Under the pieces are notes generated by a model. The model did not search any database. It was not told where the DNA came from and saw nothing but the letters and a program-made list of their open reading frames with translations. Of a stretch of DNA of 64,000 nucleotides, positions 26,801 to 38,800 are shown one piece after another (positions within the stretch are counted from its first letter, which is position 1; each line of letters begins with the position of its first letter). The DNA is taken from NCBI GenBank assembly GCA_030549495.1, contig JAUIRK010000571.1, forward strand, positions 124,001 through 188,000, written 5' to 3'. Source of the stretch: Nectonema munidae. Lineage: Eukaryota; Nematomorpha; Nectonematoida; Nectonematidae. Both the position numbers and the translations under genes were made by a program.

Positions 26801-29800
26801 ATGCCGTACAAATGGCTGTTCTCACTTCAAATGGTCTGGGCCGGCTCTCAGACATATACACTGCCATCACTACCCCAACCCATGTCCCCACGGACATAAG
26901 AATCTCTCAAATCACCTCATTTTCTTCTCTTCTTTCATGGACCCCTCCTCCCTCTATCTCTCCATCTCAATACAAAGTAATGATCACATATGTTTTCATA
27001 TCTATCTATTTTTTACTCGTGGTTTTCACTACATAACAAAAGCTGAAGGAGTCCACTGTTTATTTTGAAATGCGAAATAGGTATAATACAACACGCATTG
27101 ATTTTTCTCTCAAAAAAATCTTATTTATTGAAAAAGCAAATAATCTTCATGGCGAACTTTGGTTAGCGAATTTCTTATTTCGTTTCTTAAATACATTTCT
27201 GACGAAATATTGGGTGAACCGAGAAAGTATTTTCTATTTTAATCAATATAAATGTGCTATCAATAGTATATATACCAGATTTTTTCAAATAATTAGACGA
27301 TGCGCTTATTTTAGGGAAGAATTAGAGCGCTATTTTTTGCTGAATCAAAATTTTTTATATAAAGTTTACAAAAAAAAATTAAATTTAAAGAAAAATATTT
27401 TGAGAAAAAATGTTGTAAAAAATTATTAAAATCATTTTTTGATTAGATGATGCATTCGAAAAAGTTTTTAAACTCATTTTAGAGCAGTGTTCCAAGAGGG
27501 AACGCAGGCGAACTCTTACTCTGAATGGAATTAAATAGGAATTACTAAAGTCGTGTCTGGAAATAAGCCATCGGGATGAAAAATTTGCCAAATTCCAAAA
27601 TGTATTTTTTTAATAATAATAATAATCGATGGGCATATTTTCACAAAGCACCGGAAATACGTAAATTATTACATACATAGTGAAGAGAGAGAGAGATTGC
27701 GATAGGAAATTTAGAAAGCAAGAACACTTTATAAAGAATTATACGTTTTGTAATTGAGCATACAATGTATAGTTAGTTCGTTATAACTTGGGATTGTAAG
27801 TTCTCTAACCATACACTCCGTGAAAGGCCAGTTTAGGCCATTGAAGCCTCACTAGTTCCGCTTTGTGCGTTCAAACCCACTTTGAGACTTTTGGAGGTTC
27901 TCGCGTTCAGAACTGACTTCTAGTAGCTGTCCTTAAGCATCAACCAACTACCAGTCAAGGGTTTGCTTTGCTAAAATTTGAGTAATTGATATAATAATAT
28001 AAAAATGATTCATATAGAAAAAAAGATTAGTTTTGCTGCATTATGATGCTTTTGTTAAAGGAAACAATTTTCAGACTCTGTATATTTTGCATTAGCTTCA
28101 ACACATAATACTCATTTCTTCTCTTGGAATACAGTCAAATAATTCTGAAATGTATTTTTACTAAGGGAAAGAAAATATAAAATGTCTATTTTCAATGCTT
28201 TCACAACCATAGGAAGTGTTGAAATTTTTTCTTTTTAAATTATTCTTGAACTTTTTTGCCATGAACTGAAGCATAAACTCATTTTCTCAGGTTACGCTAT
28301 CATCCAACAAGAACTACATAAATAGTTATGGCGAAGTAAAGACACTCCAACTTCCATTTGTGTCATTTGTGCTCTCTGATGTAAAAAATTTTGTCAATTT
28401 ACCGAACCTGGAAGCAAACACTTGCTATCAAGTTGGCGTGAGTGCTAAGACGAGCGTGTTTTATCCCGCTGCTAAAGCAAAGTTCTGTACTTTATATTCA
28501 AGTAAGTAACTTTTTTAATATTGTCAAAATGAAGATCACCCATGCATTAACCCATTTTATGTCATAATATCATAATGGCACAAAGTGCATGTGTATTTCT
28601 CTTTCTAGATACATTTAACTAAATGATTTAAGCAAAAATTTGAAAAGTCTAAAAAAAAATTTTTTAATTCCCAAAAATGAAATGATATAGTCCCTCTTTT
28701 TCTTGTTTTTGTTTTTCTATGAGTACATGATGAAAGAATAATATCAAAAATAAAATGGGATAACACAAAAACTTTTGGAAGGATAAAAAAAACTTTATAC
28801 CTATAGTTGTGATTTTACTAAAATTAAAAAATGATATAAAAAAAGGATCATTATATGGCAACTTTTTCTTAAAAAACAACAAATAATTCTTTTGATGATG
28901 AGCAGGACTGCTGATAAAGAAAAATAGCATAAAGAAAGAGATGGGAACATATAATACGGCCAACTTTTCTTTACATTATGCAATAAGTGATTTTTTTCAT
29001 TTCAGCTGCTTTCTAGCCTTTTGAGAAATATCGCCATGTAAACTAATGTTTCAATTTTTGCATACTATTTTCTTCTTGCTTTTTTATAGATCTATGGAAT
29101 ATCACTAATAAATTTCGTCTTCTCCTTCTCCAACTAATGCTTTAGTAACTATGATGAAATAACCAACCAACTAAATAACTGACTTGAATGAAATAACTTT
29201 TCAATAAAATTTATTTTATATTTTTGTTAAAAGAGTTTTTTTTCAATACCATGTTTTATTGCAATTTTTTGCGGATACTGGATAAATTATTTGAGATTAT
29301 TTCATTATCCATTTAAATTCAAGGCAATCATTCTAAACATTATTCACTTTGACACATATCTACAATATCTACACAAATATCGCTCTGAAGGATGATGCTT
29401 AAATAAGTTTACATTTATATTTCAGAGCCTACAAAGTTTACCTATTCTCCCAAGATATTTTTTTCATCCGCGAAAAACACAGTAAATATCACTTTGCCTC
29501 GAGTCTCTGATTACAATGGCCCGATTTTGAGTTATGCCATCGTTGTTGTGCCAATACATAAATCGCACGAAAATTCCATTTCCTCTGCATTCCACAACAG
29601 TATAGAAAAGCGAGAGATATCATCGAACAAACTATTGACTAATAACAAACCATCAAGCTACACCTTACAAGAAGTAAACTTTCGTTATTTTTTTCATTTA
29701 AAATGTCCTCTTTCACACTTGTTAACATATTGACAGAGTTTATTGATACATGCTTTGAATTATAGCATTCGATTTTTCCAAAAATGTAAATTATATCGAG

Positions 29801-32800
29801 CAAACTTGTTAGTTAAACTTTTTCAAGTGTTTCATATGAAAATATGAACAGAGATATTTAGTTTTTAGTTGTAAGATCAAGTTATGTTTTCGAAATGTTT
29901 GTAGGCATTTATATAAGTTCTACCCCACATTTAAAACATCTTAAATTTATGTGAAATTTATACAGTATTATAAATGCAGTTAGATCAAATATATCATTTT
30001 ACCAAAATTAAAGAAAATCGAAGTTGTCAAGTTATTTTTTGTTAAAAAATTACTTTATTTACTTCAATATAATACTAACTAATGGAATAACAATAAAAGA
30101 ACGAAGCAAAATAATTTAGTTTCGTAACTAAAATTTCATTATTTTATAAAATTTTGTATAATTAAATTTTAATCTTTTTTCATTTGTAAATTTTGAATAT
30201 ATTTCAAATAAAATTAAGCCAGAGATATTTTAAAGGTGAGGTGAAACCGTATTTACCTACAAATCTCTCAAAAACATAGCCATGGCATCCTACTATAAGA
30301 AGTTTCTAATTAATACTTACAATATAGCAATGATTCATGTTAGTCTTTTTTCACTGAAATTTATAAATAAACCCATTTTATATCATCTCATATTTGCATT
30401 CCTACACTTTGACATAAAAGCTTTGAGTTTGCGATAGCTAATTCAATCATTTAGAAGATTACATGATGTGATTGGAATAAGTAAAATTTAATTAATAGCT
30501 TAGGTTAGTTGAATAAATTAAATCTATGTTGTATAATGGAAAAGATTTCTTTAACCCTTTCGTGACCAGAAAAATCAGACGATATTTATTAATAAGCAGA
30601 AGATTCATATTATACAAAACTATTTGAAAAAGCAGACGAGGGTAAAATTGTTTATGTATCATATATGATACACTGGTCACGAAAGGGTCATAGTTCTTAA
30701 TCAATTAGAAAGCAACAAAATGAACACGTGAATGATTTTATCCTTCCAAATAAATGAATGAAGCATAAATAAAGATTCTTTGAATAAATGAGAAGTTAAA
30801 TACCTGCAAAATTATTTCATTGGACAAATGTTTTATTTCATTCTAATGAACATTTTCCTTCTATCAAAAAGTTTTTAAACTCATTTTAGAGCAGTGTTCA
30901 AAGAGGGAAAGATTTTGTAACTTTTGAAATTTGTCTAAAAAAATAAAAATCAATTGTAACAAAATTAAGAGTGTATATTTTACATAATTTTAACATTTAT
31001 TTGAAAGCTAATACATCAGAACCTCACATCTCACCTCGCATACATTGCTGGCCTCTTTTTTCAAGAAGACTACCCGCAATCTTTTATCCTTGGAGATGGA
31101 AAAACATATGGACAATTTTTCAACAAATTCTTATTGCCAGACTTTCTTTACAAAGTTTTTATTCGAGCTTTCACAAAGCCTAACAATAATGATAAAACAT
31201 CAGAGGTAAATATTTTTTGCATGTAAAGTAATACTATTTTTTTTCTTATTTTATTATATCATTTTTATCAATTATTGTTTCCTGCCGTATTTGCGGTCAT
31301 TTGGCCTTCAATAATCCATCAAACTAATACCTGAAAGCTATTAATCATTTCATACTCACCTTATCTGAATGCCAATTTACTCAACTTTATTTTTTATTGT
31401 ATAATATTATGCTTATTTGTTTACACAATGTTTTTTTTTTTAAATAAACTTTTACAACTACTGCTAACACGTAAACAATCAACATCTCTACTTCGCTTCT
31501 ATAGATTTCTTTATTAGTTTAAACAGATGTGATAAAGTCTTAATAATTTTATCGTTAATATAAGAAATTTGTCGTCTTAAGAATTTGCAGAACAAAATCT
31601 TTCCTAATGAAATGATAGATGTTTTCAGACATTGTGAAAATACTGAATGTGTTGTCCTATATGGTTATGCGAAATTGTTTAATTCCATTTCAAATTTTCT
31701 TAGTCCCAATATTAATTTGAAAAGGAATAGTAGTTAGGATCTACGAGTGATCTGGAAATCAGATCATTGCTAATACGAAAAAAACATCTCCAAAATGTAG
31801 GATCCATTTCTAATACGTTTTAACCAAAATAATTTTAACAAAACTGAGATAAGGACAGAATTTTGAAGGATGAAAATTTTTTCTTACATTTGATAAATTT
31901 ATGAATATAAGAGGCCTGATTATTGACATTAGTTGTAAGTATTTAAATGATATTTTTCAAAGTTAAAATTTTTGAAAATTAATTATCACCATAGATAACT
32001 GGAACAAGTTATTTGAGCGTATCCAGTCCCTTTTCTTCCCTATTTTCAATACCTTTCATTCAAGCCATGCCAAATAAAGATGAAGCTCCTTTCAAAATAC
32101 CTCCAGAAAAATCCAACTCCAGGAGTTCCCTTGTAAACTCCATCATCACTGCAGTAGCGGCCTGTATCCTGGTCATCCTCTTTTTACTCTGCTTTTTAAT
32201 TTATCTGAAATGGTAATTTCAATTTTTTTATTATTCATTGACGTCCTAGCAAACTTAAATATAGCACATATAAATATAATCATTAAACGGAAATAACAAT
32301 TTTGTTGACCACTAAAACCTGAAGGTGGACAAAATGTGGTTTGTTCGGAATTATTAACTTAGACGAGTGTTCGCAAGTTTTTTCTGTCGAATAGCACTAA
32401 CAGAGTTTATACCCGATTGTATAAATTAAAAGTTTTCCAACTAAAATAAAAATAGCAGATATAGGCAAAAAACATCATATTTTGGTTGTTTTGATAAAGC
32501 CTAGCCCATTATTACAATAAGCAATCTTTTGAGATCAATCACTACATTTCATACTTTTCATTCGTTATCATAATTTTTGCAAATGTTGATTAGTTCGATT
32601 TGACATGAATCACTCATTGATTAATTAAAGCTGCTATTGTGCGTCAATGAATTTAGAGTTTATATTATAGATATTTTTCTATATTATATATCCTTTTAGT
32701 TTCGATCGACTAAAAAGTTCTGAGAAGATTAAAAAAGAATACACAAGTTTGGAGTTGCCAAAGTTATACACAACGGATAACACAACCGTTTTAAATATCA

Positions 32801-35800
32801 CTCAAACATCCAATCACACCATTGTCGATCCTATAAAGCTGTTTCGCTTGAATAATAGCAACGCAGCTTTATCCCAGTACATTCCTATTCCTCTTTCCGA
32901 CTTCAAAAATCATTTAACCTGGTTGAAAAGCGATAATGGACTGAGGATTTCCCAGGAATATGAAGTAATCTTTGTCCTTCTTTTATTTGCAATTTTCAAA
33001 GAGAGTTTTCTTCTTAGTCAATAAAAGCTGTGACAAGTTTCAGTTGTGAAAGCAGCTCGTGTGAAGTTAACAAGCATAAAAATAGATACGCGAATGTGCT
33101 TGCTTATGATCAAACCCGCGTTTTTCTCTCACAAACTTCGGGAATTTCTGGAAGTGACTACATTAATGCCAATTTCATTAGTGGCTACCGAAAGTGCACC
33201 GCTTACATAGCAACACAGGGACCTCTTTCTGAAACTTTCTCTGATTTTTGGAAAATGGTTTGGGAGCAGGATTCCTACATCATCATAATGCTAACAAAGT
33301 TAGAAGAGCAAACCAGGATCAAGTGCGATCAATACTGGCCAGACGCTGGAACAACAACATATGGCATGATCCAAGTCACGTTTCAGGATTGCTTGGTTCT
33401 ATCCCATTACACAATCCGAACTTTTCTCCTAAAGCCGAAGCAAGCAGACTCCAATTGTTTGAGAGAAGTAAAACATTATCAGTTTACGGCGTGGCCAGAC
33501 CATGGCGTCCCAGACACTCCGACTCCTTTTCTACTATTTGTGAGGCGAATCAGACGACTCATTCTCAGCAATCACGGTCCGCTTCTCGTTCATTGCAGGT
33601 ACTTTTACTTTCTCGCAATTTATTCCCCAGATATAAAAAGCATTTTTTAATAGCCATTTCTAAATTCACGTCTGCGTCTTATAAACCAAGAATATATTCT
33701 CTCTGTTATTTCTAATTTCATCCCATTTTTCAATGATATGAGCAGGGTTGAATCTAGAAGAAAATTCAGGCGATTTTATATAATTTTTCTAGAATCAACT
33801 TTTTATGAATATTCAATATATGAAAGCATTGAGAGTTTAATCCTCATCTAGAGTATTACTAAAAATCACACATGAATTGTAAGTCATATCATCCTACGGA
33901 TCTGAAGTGCATCACTTCCTTGCAAAAACAAACTAAATTTCATTGAACTATTCAATGATATGCTTAAAATTTTGGACGAGGCTATTTTTCCATTATTTTC
34001 TCTAAATTCGTCACTTCTTTCCTGTAATGTTTTAATGCAGAGTTCATTTAAGTTCAATAAACACTTTCTCCAAATTTTCTTCTACAGATTTCCTAAGGAT
34101 CGCTTACATATTTTTCTATTTTTAGTTTAAATCCTTAATTCTGAAAAATATTTAATCTTTCAGCTGAGGTTTATTATTACAAAAATATATCTTTGATTGC
34201 AATTTTTAATACACAAATTTCTCATGTAAAAACCAGTATTAATCCAGGCTTCTTCAATCTTTTTGTTTAAATCGCCTATACTGAGACATCAAAAAATTCA
34301 AAAATCGCCCACTATGAACTGAAAAAATGGCAAAAATCATTCACCTTTTCCAACTTTAATTTGAACTCGTTATTTCATTTAAGTTCAATAAACACTTTCT
34401 CAAAATTTTCTTCTACAGATTCCCTAAGGATTACCCATTTTTCTATGATTGAATTTTTATTCTGCATTAAATTCTTATATAAATAATCAGTTTTTAAAGA
34501 AAGATTTGAATATACTTTAAAAAATGCGAACTATTTTCTAAAAAAATCGCCCACTCCAATTCCAATTTCACCTAAAAGTTGTAAGCTCTGACTTTTAGAC
34601 ACTTTGTGATATACTTTTTTTATCGTGAAGTCGGCTTAATTATTTCATATCTATGTATTCGGAAAAGACAGTTCATTTTGTAATTTGTCCCAGTTTATTC
34701 TTATGGGTAAAAATTAGTGATGTACCGATTAGATCTTCACCGGAGTCCGTATAGGCTTTTTTGTTTTGTCGGTAACCGCATATTCACCGATTTTATCAGC
34801 CGAACCAACAGACAAATTAAAGTTTATACTAAAAATTTAAAGGGTAAAAGAACCTAGGTATTTTATGCATAGCGCTTTGTACATAAAATTGCATTTGAAT
34901 GAAAGCTGCCTTTTTGCTTACAATTTTATGTAAAAAATATATCAAATTCATATAAAGCGAGTTAGGGATCTTTCACAAATAACGGCAACCAATTCTAGCT
35001 CATTTTTGAGCGCTCTTTTCAAATTTTGAAAAAACGTTTGTATTTCAGCTGGTAATTCAATATTTTACATCAACTCTATATAGATTAAATACGAATTGGA
35101 GTCAAAACGCCCGAAATCAAAAGGCCCGATACCAAAACACCCGATACAAGAACGTCTAAAATTTGAATCTACAAAAAATATTTAAAAATTTAAGATTTTT
35201 TCTTGTATCTACACTTTTTTCCAATTATTATTTTATATATTTTTTTAAGAATATGTTAAATTTAACACTTTGTTGTTTCAGTATAAAAAACACAAATAAT
35301 ATTCCTAATTTATCGATCTTATCGAATCGAACTACTTCTAAATTTTGAACCAAAATCAGAAATTATTTATATTTTTGTTTTCCTGTTTAAATTAATCACA
35401 TCTTTTCTGGTTTCAAACTGATTTTCCGTTTAAATTGGTAGTTTAATTGTTTTTCAAACCAAATAAATAATGTATTTTTGTATGATAACTTTTATCTTTC
35501 AAGTCAAATTGATGACTATCATTTCGTGTCAAATCGGCCATTTTGAAAACTGTCCAAATAGAATAAACTTCAAAAAATAGTAATGCCCAAATTATTATTT
35601 TCGGGCGTTTTGGTATTGGGCGTTTTGGTTTCGGGCATTTTGGTTTTCGGGCGTTTTGGTTTCGGGCTTTTTGGTTTTTAGGCATTTTGATCCGGGACCA
35701 CTAAATATATAAAGACGTAGCCTGTTTAAGATATTTTAGAGATGAAACAGACACGTCCAAACTTTTTATATTTTTATCGCGTTACGAATAATCTCTCTTC

Positions 35801-38800
35801 TATTGACTGTACTATGCTATTTTTTGTATTTCATTTTTATTAAACTAAGCCAGCTTGCAATCATTATCTGAACATGGAATAATCTAGTACTAAAAATGAA
35901 TTTGATTTAGCGAAATATAAAGTATTATATATATGACACAATATAAATATAATACTATTAGTCAGCATTTACTCGCCCCTTACGAGATATACCTTCGTAA
36001 TAGTATTATTTTTAATCCTGTACCTATACGTATTTTAGTGCCGGAGTTGGTCGCACTGGAGCTTTTTCGGCAATTGATTCCTGCTTACTTCGTATCGAAT
36101 TTGAGTCTGATGTTGACATTTATGCTCATGTTACTTCAATGCGAACTGAAAGAAACTTTATGGTGCAGACTTTGGAGCAATATATTTTCATATATGATGC
36201 CGTTTGTGGTAATTAATTCTTAAAATGTCCACATAATTCTCTAAATTTCCTATATTTAATATCTGTTATAGAAGCTATTATGTACGGCAACACGGATTCT
36301 TCTTGTATCGATTTTGCTTCACACGTTCAAAAGCTAATCAACTCGGAATACGTTTACGCGAATCAATCGATTGATGGCATCAAAGTTGAGTTCAAGGTTT
36401 TTCAACTTCATCACTCATTCTTGTACTTTATATCTGTGGTGAAACCTATTTTTTTTAGAAATTAGCAGACTCAAATGATTCACCTTCAAAATTTATAGCA
36501 GCTACACTACAATGCAATAAACACAAAAACAGATTAGTCAATATACTGCCATTTGAAAGTACGCGTGTATGTCTACAACCACAAAGAGGCGTAGAAGGAT
36601 CTGACTACATAAACGCTTCATACATCGATGTAAGATTTGAGAACATTCATTTGCTCACGTATTCTCTCTTTCAAACCGTTTTAGAATTAATTCGCACATA
36701 AAGTTTACAGGCACACATAAAATATTGTTAAAATGCACAAAAAAATCTATCTCTTGATCAAAATTTAATAAATACCAATTAGATAGATCAGTGCTCCTCA
36801 ACGGATATGCTTCGGAATGCTGGTACATAGGGAAACATGTAAAAAATACCATAAAAAAAATTTTTTTCATCAGAAAGTTTTTAAACTTAATAAGCAAAGT
36901 AGTCTTTTTGATGATCAGTTCTTCACATTCTCATTAAATGTAACGCGAACTATAGAAAGTGCAACTCTGTAGAAAAAGTAAAATTTTATTTTAGAAGTAC
37001 AAAAACTTTTAAAGTACAGGGGATAGAATTTCAAGTAGTTCCTAAAAATTGTGTGTATATATTACATTTAAATGCTTAAAGGTTTGTGTTCAATACAATG
37101 TTAATGTGAGTAACAACAATTCTACATTTATTTTGAAGTATATAATAATATTTAATATAGGAATGCAATAAGTTAAAAAAAGAAATCATTCAAGCAAGAC
37201 ATCTTATACTTGATAAAAAGAATTTATACATATAAAATCGGGTTTAAACACTGTCCCCAAATAGAGGGTCGCTAAAATATAGAATATGATGTTTATTTAA
37301 AACGCATAGCTTTGAAAATCTTTTATATACTTCATTTCTCCATTTTAATCGCTCATTTTTTTCTATTATTTAACTTGAAGATGTTATTCAACAAAATTAT
37401 ATATAGTATATAGTGATATTATAATAAAATTAATTGTATGCATACTCATAAAAAAATAGCAAAAAAACTTTACTATAGATTTTTCTGATGAAACAATTTT
37501 ACGCAATAATCATTCAAACTTTTTGAATAAAACTTCTCACACATTCCTAATTCATTTTTTAATATTATATAAGACTAAAACTTCAAAACAACTGCTAGTT
37601 TTATTATTGTGATTTAATATAAGCTATCGGCAGATTGGCATAGTGGTGGAAACGTAGGGTCCAGATGTAGAAATATATCTCGATCCAGATGGTCTGGGCT
37701 CGAACCCCGATCATGACTATCCCTTCTATCTGCCCAGATATGGAAGATTATTCTTCCCTTGGGTGCGATACCGATAACTAAAAAAAATATAAGCTATGAT
37801 AAAAAAATAAGATATTTATTAAAAAAGACTGGACAGTTTAAAAAATATGAATAGAAGGACTAGCTGATTTATTTGACGCATTTTTAACTTATATGTTGTT
37901 GTTGTTGTTAGCTCCTAGATTACAATATCTCGTATTACTGTAATCTATCAGTTCAAAAAAATAACTATATATATTTATATTTTTTTGAATTATTGGTATC
38001 GCATCCAAGGGAAGAATAATCTTCCATAATTGAACAGATGGTAGGGATAGTCGCGATCGGGTTCGAACCCAGACCATCATGGATCGAGACCCTACATTCC
38101 CACCATTAGGCCATCTGCCGACAATATTTCAACTAACTGGAAAAATATAGAATTTTTGTTACACTTTCGCAGCATTAGCAATGTGTAGTTGCCTGAAACT
38201 TACATAAAAGCCAGCGTTAGGTACTGCTGACTTTATGTGAGGCTTCTACTTTTAGCTTTGTTGTATAAATATATAAAAAATATATAAACATTCTTTTGAA
38301 CTTATATGTCTTTCTTCAGTCTTAGATTGAATATTACAATTTCAAAAGTTCCAATATTTTTCTACAACAAATGCATTGATCATTTTATTTTTTCTTCTTT
38401 TATATCAAAAGTAAAAAAATATCGTTTCAAATGTACAAAATAATTGGCTTTAAATTCTTTTCAAAAAAGATTTTAAGTTAAGTTAAAATAAATTAGTTAG
38501 TTTAATTAATTTAGTTTAATTTTATAAATTATAAAATATTAAATATAAATTTAAGGTATAAAATAACAATTTTTCCTTTTTCGTTAAATGAAGTTCTATT
38601 TAGGCTTTTTGCTTAAAACATATGTTTGGGCGTTCACATGTTAAAAACATTTTATCATCAATAACTAGTTAATTCAGTTTTACATCATTTTAATTGTAAA
38701 AAACTATTTTCTTAAAGGGCTATCAGAGCAGGAATGCTTACATAGCAACTCAAGGACCCTTGTTGGAAACAGTCGACGACTTTTGGAGAATGCTTTGGGA

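Noticed and set aside
33248-33715. A 155-codon ORF overlapping phosphatase D1
   Set aside because: Shadow of exon 15 in another frame; D1 motifs are in the other frame.
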